41,089 nt of DNA from Kiritimatiellia bacterium. GTDB taxonomy: Bacteria > Verrucomicrobiota > Kiritimatiellia > UBA8416 > JABMPJ01. The stretch lies in NCBI GenBank assembly GCA_030745755.1, contig JASLOA010000056.1:1-41089 (forward strand), in the 5' to 3' direction. Shown here in pieces: positions 16,573 to 27,000 of the stretch. The notes beneath the pieces are model-generated. The model did not search any database, was not told where the DNA came from, and worked only from the letters and a program-made list of their open reading frames with translations. The translations under genes and the position numbers were made by a program. Every line of letters begins with the position of its first letter. Position 1 is the stretch's first letter.

Positions 16573-17537
16573 GTATGATTGACGATGGACGAGAACAATG
16601 GGCTGCGTCTGTAAACGAAGTGACGATTGGCGCCACGAGTGAGGATGGCGGCACGCGCGGATCCGCTGTCACGATTGGCGGAGCAAAGGCCCTGCCTTTC
16701 ATTCCGAGTGAAGGCCAGGCGCCGCGCAAGCCGGTCGTTGCCATGGAAGTGTTTGACTGTGAACCACCCGCCGACTGGCCTGCCCCCTTATTGGAAGCGC
16801 TGGGCGATGTAGTGAAATCGCCCGCCGAATGGGCCAAGGCGTGCGTGGAGCAATTCGGAGCCGAGATGATCTGCCTGACCCTGGTGGGCACACACCCGGA
16901 TTCCGAGAACCGCTCGGCCGACGAAGCCGCCGCGACGGTGAAGGCCGTTCTGGAAGCTGTTGACGTGCCGCTCGTCATCTGGGGGTGCGACAATGACGAG
17001 AAAGACAACGAAGTGCTCCCCAAGTGCAGCCAGGCTGCCGCGGGAGAAAAATGCCTCTTCGGTACGGTCAAAGAGGACAACTACAAGACCCTTGTTGCGT
17101 CATGCCTTGCCGACGGGCACGCCATCGTCGGGCTCAGCCCCATCGATATCAATATCGCCAAGCAAGTCAACATCCTCGTCTCCGAGATGGGCTTCCCGCT
17201 TGACCGGATCGTGATGTACCAGACGACCGGCGCGCTGGGCTACGGGATTGAGTACACCTACTCAATCCAGGAGCGCGGGCGCGTCGCGGCGCTGAGCGGC
17301 GACAAGATGATGGCACTTCCGGTGATATGCATGGTGGGACAGGAGGCCTGGCGCGCCAAGGAATCCAAGGCCACCAACGAAGAGCAACCCGGTTGGGGCG
17401 ACGAGAAAACCCGGGGAGTTTTCTGGGAAATCACGACGGCCACGGCATTGCTGCAGGCCGGTAGCGACATCCTCGTGATGCGCCACCCCGAGGCTGTGAA
17501 AGCCCTCCGCGATCACATCGATACACTTACGGCTTAA
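16569..17537 (+). CDS. acsD: Corrinoid iron-sulfur protein, small (delta) subunit
   Basis: A 322-residue TIM-barrel subunit that pairs with AcsC to cradle the corrinoid. ATG 16569 overlaps the acsF stop by four bases (ATGA) and follows AGAGGAGG; the open frame before it lies inside acsF and is not coding. Recognisable family segments are PVVAMEVFDCEPPADWP, LVGTHPDSENRSADEAA, VPLVIWGCDNDEKDNEV, VGLSPIDINIAKQVNIL, and MYQTTGALGYGIEYTYSI in the second half, ending at DILVMRHPEAVKALRDHID. The first 35 residues are a low-complexity, family-variable extension. AcsE follows after 21 bp. Confidence 0.95.
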   Translation: MSMIDDGREQWAASVNEVTIGATSEDGGTRGSAVTIGGAKALPFIPSEGQAPRKPVVAMEVFDCEPPADWPAPLLEALGDVVKSPAEWAKACVEQFGAEMICLTLVGTHPDSENRSADEAAATVKAVLEAVDVPLVIWGCDNDEKDNEVLPKCSQAAAGEKCLFGTVKEDNYKTLVASCLADGHAIVGLSPIDINIAKQVNILVSEMGFPLDRIVMYQTTGALGYGIEYTYSIQERGRVAALSGDKMMALPVICMVGQEAWRAKESKATNEEQPGWGDEKTRGVFWEITTATALLQAGSDILVMRHPEAVKALRDHIDTLTA

Positions 17538-17558
17538 TTCAAGAAAGGAGCGAGAGCT

Positions 17559-18362
17559 ATGTTTGTAATAGGGGAACGTATCAACGGAATGTTCAAAGAT
17601 ATCGGCGACGCCATCGCCGAAAAGGATGTTAAACCGATCCAGTCCATGGCCGAGAAGCAGCTCGCAGCGGGAGCTGACGCGCTGGACATCAACGTCGGGA
17701 CCCGCGTGCCAAAAGCGGAACGCGCCGATGTAATGAAGTGGCTGGTTGAGGCGACGCGTGAGGTCACCGATAAGCCGCTGGCGGTCGACAATCCGGCGCT
17801 ATCAACGATGCGCGTCGGCATAGAGGCCGGCGGCGGCGGCGGAAGGATGATCATCAATTCTACCACCGGGCAGCAGGATAAGCTGGAGGGCTTCATGGAC
17901 CTGGCGAAGGAGTTTGACGCCGGTATCGTGTGTCTGTCCATTGACGAGAATGGTGTGGCCGCAACCACCGAAGCCAAGCTCGAGATCGCCATGCGTTCAC
18001 TCGGGGCCGCGATCGAACGTGATGTCCCGATCGACAGTCTCTACCTGGACCCCATCATCCTCCCCGTCAACTGTGACCAGAAGGCACCCGCCATGGTGCT
18101 CGATACGATTGCACAGTTCAAGATGCTCTCGGATCCGGCACCCCACGTGGTGATTGGTCTCAGCAACCTGAGCCAGGGCGCAACAGAGCGTGGGCTCATT
18201 AACCGCGTGTTCCTGGTGATGGCCATTGCCAACGGTCTGGATGCCTCGATTCATGACCCGCTGGATGAAGTCCTGATGAACGAGATGATCACGACCGAGG
18301 TGCTGCTGGATAAAACGATCTACAGCAACTCGTACCTGCAGGCGTATCGCCAGGATCACTAG
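17559..18362 (+). CDS. acsE: Methyl-tetrahydrofolate:corrinoid Fe-S protein methyltransferase
   Basis: This 267-residue pterin-binding TIM barrel moves the methyl of methyl-THF to Co(I) of AcsC/AcsD, linking the folate branch to acetyl-CoA synthesis. Motifs seen: IGERINGMFKDIGDAI at the N-terminus, GADALDINVGTRVP (family Asp for the pterin), LAVDNPAL, IINSTTGQQDK, and VVIGLSNLSQGATERG, in which Asn203 corresponds to the catalytic Asn of the Moorella enzyme. It starts at 17559 after AGAAAGGAG. It is the last gene of the plus-strand CODH/ACS series and converges on the DUF3786 gene, 25 bp away. Confidence 0.96.
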   Translation: MFVIGERINGMFKDIGDAIAEKDVKPIQSMAEKQLAAGADALDINVGTRVPKAERADVMKWLVEATREVTDKPLAVDNPALSTMRVGIEAGGGGGRMIINSTTGQQDKLEGFMDLAKEFDAGIVCLSIDENGVAATTEAKLEIAMRSLGAAIERDVPIDSLYLDPIILPVNCDQKAPAMVLDTIAQFKMLSDPAPHVVIGLSNLSQGATERGLINRVFLVMAIANGLDASIHDPLDEVLMNEMITTEVLLDKTIYSNSYLQAYRQDH

Positions 18363-18387
18363 TCGCGTGGTGCCGGACGCTGCGTGG

Positions 18388-18987
18388 TCAGCACAGGGCC
18401 AGCAGCGTCAGCATCATAATGCACCACAGGACATCCTGGGGAACGTGTGACTGACTGCTCCGGTCGAGCAGCACGCCGCATCGCGCGGGGAACTCGTCAT
18501 CCTCGGTCCAGAGAATCACGACCAGCGGCATCGCCCTGAAGGGATGCAGGAGAAGGGAAGCATCGCCGAACGACATGGGCGTTCCGCCGTAGCTGCTCCC
18601 ACGCTGCAGGAACGCCTCCGTGTCGTTCGCATACCGGGTGGCCACCTTCGACAGAGGCAGCGCGTGGCTGCCACGCACCATCGCATCCATGCCCGGCATC
18701 TCTTCCGGCTTCACCCATTGCCCCGAGGGAGGGATGTTCTGACCGTTGACCAGGAACGAGAGTATGGAGATGCGTGAGAAATAGGACAGCCGTCCGACGA
18801 GCAGCTCTGCCTCTGGTGTCGAGCCGCTGATCGCGCCGTCCTCAAGCTGCACCCCAATCCTCTGGTTGAAGAGATCGAGCTGGTAGGTTCCGTTCCCCGG
18901 ATCATATGTCGCCCCCGTACGGGTCTGGACATCCTGGGAATCCAGTTCCTTCAATAGCTCCCACGTGTACTGTTCGCCTGCGTTCAC
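18388..18987 (-). CDS. DUF3786-domain protein
   Basis: A 199-residue protein, GTG start at 18987 after GAAGGTGAGG. The sequence is recognisable as DUF3786: TGATYDPGNGTYQLDLFNQRIGV near the N-terminus, LLVGRLSYFSRISILSFLVNG, GSHALPLSKVATRY and MPLVVILWTEDDEFPARCGVLLD. DUF3786 proteins occur mainly in anaerobes with corrinoid and Wood-Ljungdahl metabolism and often sit beside acs genes. A specific reaction has not been assigned that I know of. It points toward acsE from the opposite strand, 25 bp away. The C-terminus (ILWCIMMLTLLALC-like, hydrophobic) may be a short amphipathic end. No signal peptide. Confidence 0.8.
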   Translation of the reverse strand: MNAGEQYTWELLKELDSQDVQTRTGATYDPGNGTYQLDLFNQRIGVQLEDGAISGSTPEAELLVGRLSYFSRISILSFLVNGQNIPPSGQWVKPEEMPGMDAMVRGSHALPLSKVATRYANDTEAFLQRGSSYGGTPMSFGDASLLLHPFRAMPLVVILWTEDDEFPARCGVLLDRSSQSHVPQDVLWCIMMLTLLALC

Positions 18988-19069
18988 AACGTGACCTCAC
19001 CTTCCTCGTCAATGTCTGCTGACATGGCTGTTCACTGCAGGGACTCTACCACAATATGGCTATTGAGTA

Positions 19070-19098
19070 TTGCAGAGATCGCAGGAACGCTGTATACA
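19070..19098 (+). promoter_or_regulatory. Possible promoter for the response regulator
   Basis: TTGCAG (19070-19075), a 17-bp spacer and TATACA (19093-19098), 42 bp before the start of the receiver gene. Weak -35, moderate -10. Inferred from consensus only. Confidence 0.35.
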
Positions 19099-19140
19099 CT
19101 CCTCTAGCAAATAGGCTGTCACTTAGTGAGGGGAATTTCT

Positions 19141-19530
19141 ATGTCGAAGATACTCGTGGTGGATGACGATCAGAGGCAAGCAGATAACCTGGCATCTATT
19201 CTGAAGCAGGATGGATACGAGGCGGAAACCGCCTATCTCGAGGAGGCTGTCGTTGACACGGTGGTTGCAAATCCACCAAACCTGGTCGTACTCGATGTCA
19301 TGGCGCCCGAGGACCCTTCGGTCGGATTCACGATTGCCCGGAAGATCCGATCCATCGAGTCGATCAGCACACTGCCCATCATTATGCTGACCAGTGTCAA
19401 CCAGACGTTCCCGCTCGATTTCTCGGACAAGGACATCGACGGCGACTGGATGCCGATCCAGGCGTTCTTCGAGAAGCCGATAAACCCGGCCGAGCTGCTT
19501 CCCAAGATCAAGGAACTGCTCGGCGCCTAG
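19141..19530 (+). CDS. Stand-alone response-regulator receiver protein
   Basis: A 129-residue single receiver domain starting MSKILVVDDDQRQADN at ATG 19141, with GTGAGGGGA upstream; the longer open frame lacks an RBS. The acidic pocket (VDDD), the phospho-acceptor Asp in NLVVLDVMAPED, the Thr/Ser switch in IIMLTSV and the lysine of AFFEKPINP are all present, so it should be phosphorylated. There is no output domain. A somewhat long beta4-alpha4 stretch (FPLDFSDKDIDGDWMPI) separates the switch and the lysine, as in the receiver proteins that accompany energy-metabolism genes in many strict anaerobes. No histidine kinase is in the window. Its partner and output are unknown. Confidence 0.85.
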   Translation: MSKILVVDDDQRQADNLASILKQDGYEAETAYLEEAVVDTVVANPPNLVVLDVMAPEDPSVGFTIARKIRSIESISTLPIIMLTSVNQTFPLDFSDKDIDGDWMPIQAFFEKPINPAELLPKIKELLGA

Positions 19531-19571
19531 TGTTGTGATTCAGAAATCCGCGCAGCAATTATCTTTGCTGT

Positions 19572-19644
19572 GTCATCCCGAGCGAAGTCGAGGGATCTCC
19601 TACTTGTTGAGCAGCATGAGATCCCTCGGCAAGCTCGGGATGAC
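19572..19644. repeat. Inverted repeat, family R, copy 3
   Basis: The clearest copy: GTCATCCCGAGC and GCTCGGGATGAC are exact inverted complements, with GAGGGATCTC and GAGATCCCTC as a second inverted pair inside. It would form an almost continuous hairpin in RNA. Confidence 0.85.
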
Positions 19645-19682
19645 ATAGTGAAGGTTCTTCATTTGCGAATGTGTCAATCACC

Positions 19683-19887
19683 ACACTAGCCTGGAATGGC
19701 ACTTAGATAAGGGCTCTTTCGGTTACATCGTGTTCCAGGGGTTTCACCCCTGGCTATGATGTTCGACCCCTTTGGGGTCGTTCTGGAAGCACCCCAACGG
19801 GGTGCCCCGTCATAGCCCGGCGAGAATCGCCGGGAATGGCGTGAACGACCCAAACCGTCTTATCTAAGTGCCATTCCACACTAGCCT
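19683..19887. mobile_element. MITE-like element with 19-bp perfect TIRs and 10-bp target duplication
   Basis: The element spans 19693-19877 (185 bp). Its ends GGAATGGCACTTAGATAAG (19693-19711) and CTTATCTAAGTGCCATTCC (19859-19877) are perfect inverted copies. ACACTAGCCT flanks it on both sides (19683-19692 and 19878-19887), a target-site duplication of 10 bp, extendable by a base or so on either side. The interior has no ORF but several palindromes, including a 46-bp core (19789-19834) shared with 38626-38671. This is the signature of a non-autonomous transposable element mobilised in trans; no matching transposase is in the window. Confidence 0.85.
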
Positions 19888-19967
19888 GTCACGAACACGG
19901 GAAACAAGAACGGCGATGCCGAAGCATCGCCGCTCACATCTCTCTGTCGCTCGGACGCGTTCCCCTG

Positions 19968-21283
19968 TCAGGCCGTTTCCGGCTCCGTGTGGTGGGGTGC
20001 TTTCAGCGCGAACGTCAGGCCCGCCGCCACGATCAGCAGGATCGCCGAGGTGTAGAAGGCGAAGTTGTAGCTCCCCGCCCAGTCGGCCACGATCTTCCCG
20101 TCGTATACGCGAGCGGCAAACTGCGCCAGGATGAAGCCGCCAATTCCCCAGGCCGTGAAGACAAGCCCGTAGTTCATGCCGAAGTTCTTCAGTCCGAAGA
20201 AATCCTTCGTGGCTGAGGGGAACAACGCCAGGTTGGAACCGTAGTTCGCCCCGACCAGCCCCGCCAGGAGAATCAGGAGGGTCGCCGAAGGCGAGTCCAC
20301 TGAACTGGAGATAGCCAATCCGACAATGGCAGCCGCCTGGAGAAGGAAGAACAGCAGCATCGTGCGGTTACGGCCCAGCTTGTCCGACAGCATGCCGGCC
20401 ACGACGCGTCCGCCGCCATTACCCACGGCCAGGCCCATAACCGCGGCCAGGGCCAGCCCATCGGCGATGCCCGCCCCGCCTACAATCTTCTTGCAGCAGG
20501 AGATAATCATCAGCCCGGCGCCGGCGCCACAGGCATACATGAACCAGAGCAGGTAAAACTGCCAGGTCCCCATCATCTCACGGGAGGTGAACTCCTCTTT
20601 GCGCTTCGCGGGCGGCTGCATGATATCGGCCTTCTTCGCGCCGACGTCACCAAGACCCTTGACGAACTGCATCGCCTTGTGGGGCGGCTTCAAGAGCTGC
20701 CCGAGACCGACTACCACAATAAGGAATGCAATACCGAGCACCATCATCATGGCCTCAAGGCTGTACGAGGTCGCCAGCCAGCGCGCCAGGGGTGCCGCAT
20801 AGAGCGACGCCAACCCGAAGCCTGAAACAACGATTCCAGCAATCATGCCGGTCTTGGCAGGCGGGAACCATTTAACTGCCGGAGGCGTGGCGGAGGCGTG
20901 GCGGAGGCGTAGCCGAAACCGATACCGGCGCCGGCCAGGACACCGAATCCAATCACGTAGCCGGACACACTCTGGAACTGACTCGCAGCCAGCATGCCGA
21001 TGCCCACCAGGATACCTCCGATCGTGGCCACGATACGCGGACTGAGTTTGTCCTGCATCCGCCCAGCCGGAACCATGATCAGGCAGAACACAAGGCACGC
21101 CACGGAGTAGGGCAACGCCCGCTGCGTCGACGACCAACCCCAGTCGGTTTTGGCGATTTCAGCGCTGATAACACTCCAGCTATAGAGTACGCCGAGGGCG
21201 AGGTTGATTCCCAACCCCGCAAAAACGACGCGCCAGCCGTGGTTGGGCTCGCCATGTTCTTTGCTCACAGTTGATTCGGACAT
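19968..21283 (-). pseudogene. OxlT-like MFS transporter (oxalate/formate antiporter family), frameshifted
   Basis: The ATG at 21283 follows GGAGG. The frame encodes GWRVVFAGLGINLALGVLYSW and further helices up to GFGYASAT near residue 130, then runs out of frame. The remaining helices (PPAVKWFPPAKTGMIAG, GYG-like loops, LSDKLGRNRTMLLFF, NYGSNLALFPSATKDFFG) lie in another frame to the stop at 19968. The break is at a three-fold tandem 11-mer, 20881-20913. Removing one unit leaves exactly 435 codons and restores GYASATPPAVKWF, the family sequence. The intact protein would have 12 membrane segments and would exchange small carboxylates such as formate or oxalate, next to acetate and one-carbon enzymes. 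Slippage, phase variation or an assembly artefact could each explain the extra unit. Confidence 0.8.
20881..20913. repeat. Three tandem 11-bp units causing the MFS frameshift
   Basis: GGAGGCGTGGC at 20881-20891 and 20892-20902, then GGAGGCGTAGC at 20903-20913. Two units would be in frame; the third, identical to its neighbour, shifts the frame. Such perfect short repeats are prone to slippage. Confidence 0.85.
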
Positions 21284-21305
21284 GCCGTCCTCCATCTCAT
21301 AGGCG

Positions 21306-21335
21306 AGCCCGGTACGGTCGTGGCCGTACCGGGCT
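21306..21335. terminator. Strong hairpin between acs and the MFS gene
   Basis: AGCCCGGTACGG (21306-21317) and CCGTACCGGGCT (21324-21335) form a perfect 12-bp stem with a 6-nt loop. Both flanking genes are on the minus strand; the structure lies 27 bp after the acs stop and 23 bp before the MFS start. There is no U-tract, so it may be a weak or Rho-assisted terminator or an mRNA end-protection structure. Confidence 0.45.
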
Positions 21336-21361
21336 GCTCATCATTGTCGTGTTTACAACGT

Positions 21362-23326
<1,965 letters not shown>

Positions 23327-23378
23327 GGTTCTACCTCTCTGTTGAATTACTCGGTGAGTTCCCGATTCCTTGTTTAGT

Positions 23379-23386
23379 ATAGACAA
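23379..23386 (+). promoter_or_regulatory. ATAGACAA octamer, site 1 (upstream of acs)
   Basis: ATAGACAA lies 53 bp upstream of the acs start. The same octamer occurs upstream of four other genes in the right half (29322, 34540, 37759 reversed, 40907 with one mismatch). Possible operator or promoter element; untested. Confidence 0.3.
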
Positions 23387-23526
23387 CGTTCAACGCCCAC
23401 CTGATGGCAGGAAACGACGAACCATATAGCGACCGACCGAATACTGCAAGCCCGAAACATCATTTCATGATTCTTCTTGATCACTTTATGATTACTTCCG
23501 ATTGGTTGTGATCATATCAAGTCATC

Positions 23527-23763
23527 TTGATGCTTGAGCCCTGCAAAATACGGGGTATGCTACGGCCTTTTCTGATGCCCCGCACAGCACTATTTCGATG
23601 CATAGAAATGCAACCAACAGCACGGCGCAACGGTATCCGCGGGTTCACGGCTGAAGTCCTGCGCGACAACCGCGCCATGCAGCACGTCTTCCAGAAGAGC
23701 GACTCGCACGTGACAAGCACACCGCACGAAGACGTCATCAGCTTCAAGATCGAGTTTGCGTGA
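23527..23763 (+). pseudogene. GNAT acetyltransferase, C-terminal relic
   Basis: The last part of this 78-codon frame, GIRGFTAEVLRDNRAMQHVFQKS and onward to the stop at 23761-23763, matches the C-terminal acetyl-CoA-binding end of the GNAT family found in protein-acetyltransferase (Pat-like) and acetyl-CoA-synthetase-associated proteins. Everything before residue 32 looks unrelated, so the bulk of the domain, including the beta4-beta5 CoA loop, is lost. No Shine-Dalgarno precedes it. It is divergent from acs, the typical target of such enzymes, and a repeat element starts 8 bp after its stop. The preceding AT-rich stretch has an inverted pair TGATCAC/GTGATCA (23478-23484, 23508-23514). Confidence 0.55.
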
Positions 23764-23766
23764 GGC

Positions 23767-23980
23767 AGGCTGGACCCCGTCCGAAAAGGGTCAGCACATG
23801 CAGAAAGGGCTGAGATCAGGAGGTAGGGCCCGCGCTCCGTCGCGGGCCGCGAGGAAGGCCGGAGCAGGAGGGTGATAGAAGTAGCGAGAATCGCCTCCCT
23901 ATCTCTAGTCCTGCACATCTCTTGCGCACGGCCCGCACGGAGTGCGGGCCCTACCAACCCTTTCCGGGCAGGGCCAGGCT
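23767..23980. mobile_element. MITE-like element M, copy A
   Basis: About 204 bp (23772-23975) bounded by imperfect inverted ends (GGACCCCGTCCGAAAAGGG and a CCCTTTCCGGGCAGGGCC counterpart) and by AGGCT on both sides (23767-23771 and 23976-23980), a possible 5-bp target duplication. Inside are inverted motifs TAGGGCCCGCGCTCCG and CGGAGTGCGGGCCCTA. Copy B at 40669-40868 shares the ends, the two internal GGCCCGC palindromes and GCGAGAATCGC. No ORF inside. Confidence 0.75.
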
Positions 23981-24000
23981 AAGGCGTCCTACCGCCGGAA

Positions 24001-27000
24001 TCAGGCCACCGTCTCCAGCATCGGAGCCTTGAGCAGCCCACACGGCACCGTGTAATAGCGCGGGGTCTTCTCGTGTTTGGCCACGAACTCGGCGGGGCCA
24101 TGCCAGGCCGGCCAGCGGTCTTTGAGCTGAAGCGGACCGTGCGAGTTGCGACGATGCGCGATGACTTCAATCCCCAGGTCAATGACTCCGTCCTTCACCT
24201 CGTCGGTCACGTCCAGCTCGTTAGGGTCCCAGGCAAGCAAGCCGGCCTCTGTCCCCCCACCCCATACGCGCACGACTGAGCCCTTGTAGTCCGGGACCTG
24301 CAGGAGCAGCCGTTCCCGTTTACGCAGCTTGCCCACCTTCACCTTGCGGCGATAGATCACGCTGCCGGAATAGAACGCCAAGCCCTGCCCTCCCCAATCG
24401 CCTGGTCGCAACGTTGCAGGTAGCGTGGTCATCACCGGATGATGATCCACCACCTTCACGCCAAACGCACCCAGCAGGTAGACGTGCTCAAGATCAGGCC
24501 CCTCGGCACTGTAGTCGCACACCATCTCCAACACGTTCTTCCCTTCGACGAGCATCGCCGCCGAGAGCGGAAGCTTGCGACAGGACTGGTCAACCCACCA
24601 CCCCGCGTGTGCGTCCGTGCTGACCGGATTCCCGTTCAGCCGGATCTGCCAGTGACAGGGCTGCTCCATTGCGAGGAAGAGCTCACGAGCCGGCCGCGTC
24701 TTCACGTCGAACGTATAGCGCAGCGTCACCGGCGTGGTCGTCGGGTGGGCCTCCTTCTCGCGCGCCCACGGCTGCACCATTTGGCCACCGCGACGCGGAA
24801 TGCCAAGCGCATCACGAATGGCATAGTCGGCCAGCAGAATGTGTTGCGACTTCTGCCGGCGGCCCTTCCCAACCTTCAGCTCGACCCAGTCCAGGAGAAA
24901 GACGTTCGGCTCGGTCAGCTCGTAGTCCCATGCCCCGGCCAGGGCCTTCGTGGAGACCGGCTTCAGGCGCAGGCGCGGATCCGGCAAACGACGCTGCTTG
25001 CGCCGCGGAATCACGAACAGCCGGCTGCCCAATGCGGGTAGACTGGTCGTGATGCGCCATACACCGTTGACCACCTTCGCGTCGGCCGCGTTTTCCGCCC
25101 CGGTATCGGGATCCAGCTCCACGGGATGACCCGCAAAACCGGCCAGTCCCTCAATACGCACGTCATCAAACGCCGTCTGGCGGTCACGCACATAGACGTC
25201 GTCCATCTGCGGTTTCTTCAGCTGTGCCGTACTGTGACCGGTATTGCAGACAAAGAGATAGGCGTTGTCTTTGTCCTCTCTCAAGAGCGACAGTGCCGGC
25301 GCAATCTGATCGCCCGCTCCATCGGTGATCGAGACGCGACGACAGTGCTCCACCCGCTCAGCCAGGCGCCTCCCTTTGGCCGGCGCCTTCTCGCACGCGC
25401 TGGCGAACGCCACGACCCGATCGGTCCGCTCCCCATCCACGAAACGCGGCACCTCACCCGCAAACACCACGCGCCCGCCCGCCTTGAGGAAGCGTCCCAA
25501 CAGCTTGAGCGTTGTACTGCGGATCGTGATCAACGACGGGACGAGCACGGTCGTGTACTGCGCCTTACCAACCCGCAGAAGCGCCGAACACGGTTCGGCC
25601 CTACACGCGGGGCCCGGACTCTTGTGTAGGGCCGCACCGCGTGCGGCTCCCTTCCGCACCGACGCATGGCGGGCCAGAATATCCTCTTCGCCATAGTCGA
25701 AATCGATGGTGGCTTTTAGCAGCGTGTCGCGAAGATCGATCAGCGCCTGGTCATAGGCGTGAGCGTCATCGCCCAGCTTCACCCATCCACTCTCGATCGG
25801 ATGAATCACGAGCAAGTCGCGCACCTCTTCGCCGCGGGTCATGACCGACAGCACGCGCGCGAAGTAGTCCTCCACTTTGCGGTACATCGGCCACCAGGGC
25901 GAGTGATCGAAGATGCCGGCCGGGTAATCACGCTTGGCCTGACCCGCCATCGTGTACCAGCTCAAATGCTGACAGCGCAGGTTGATGCCCAGCGCCACCT
26001 GCCAATCACCCAACGCCTTGTGACCCGCAAACGGGAAGTCCCAGCCCGTACAGCCATAGGTCTCGGTCAGCCGCCATTTGCGGCCGAACTGATGGGCCAC
26101 GGAGCTGACACCTTTCGCCACATCATAAATACGCCACTTCTCGGTCAGCAGGTCCATGCCCGGCGCCTGCATATACTCGTAGAAGCGCATGGCGCTGCCA
26201 ACCGCGTTGCGCTGCTGCGAGAGCGTATCCTCCATCAGCACATGCCCCGTATGCTGAAGCCCGTTGGCATCGCACCACTCACCGATCTGGCGCGCAAACG
26301 CATCCACAAAGAGGAACGTCGCACAATCGTAGAAATGGTAACGCGCGCGCGGGAATTCGCGGCCCTCGATGTTGAAGAACACTTCAGGCAGATGCGCTAC
26401 AATGTCATAGCCATAGCGCTCACGGAACGTGCGCCGGAAGAAGCGGGTCCAGGGCGCCTGGTTCCGAGCGCCGTGCCCGTAGTTCGGCTCATCCGTAAAG
26501 ATACCCGGCACCGTCTTGCCGAAGTCGTCGCCACACTCGCGCTTGTAGGCCTCGTGCGTCACGCGGATGAACTCCTGTACGGCTTCGTGATCGAGCGTAT
26601 CGAGATAGGTGTAGCCGTTGTACCAGCTCGTGCAGGGCATCGGCTGATCGCAGAACTCGAGGATGCACGCGTCCTCTGCCAGCCCGGTGGGTGCAGCGCC
26701 GCGCTTGATGCGTTTGACGTTCGAGGCCGTGGTGCCGCTCACGTTTGCCGTGAACGCCGCAAGGGTCGTATCCTGCCACGTAAAGTCCTCGCCCGCTTCG
26801 TAGCGATTGCAGACCAGGCGGTGCATCCGGTATTTCGGGTCTTGAGTAACAAGACCACCCGCCGCCCCGGAGGGCCAGCGGTCCTCGTCGTAGAGCCACG
26901 CCTCCATGTCCAACTTCTTGCACTCGTCGATACAGGCCTGGACACACTCGAACCACTTCTCCGAGAGATAAGCCGTACCCAGCCCCACGCGCGAATGCAT

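Larger units (their letters stand above)
19531..19967. other. 437-bp intergenic region made largely of repeats
   Basis: Between the receiver gene and the MFS gene there is no convincing coding frame. It contains a family R inverted repeat (19572-19644) and a complete small inverted-repeat element (19693-19877) with target duplication, which includes the 46-bp core also found at 38626-38671. About 90 bp after the element holds the end of the MFS gene's transcript. Confidence 0.7.

Noticed and set aside
4418..18362. General reassignment of TGA in this organism
   Set aside because: TGA clearly ends acsC, acsV and acsF at overlapping start signals, so it works as a normal stop there. The TGA at 6884 needs a local explanation.
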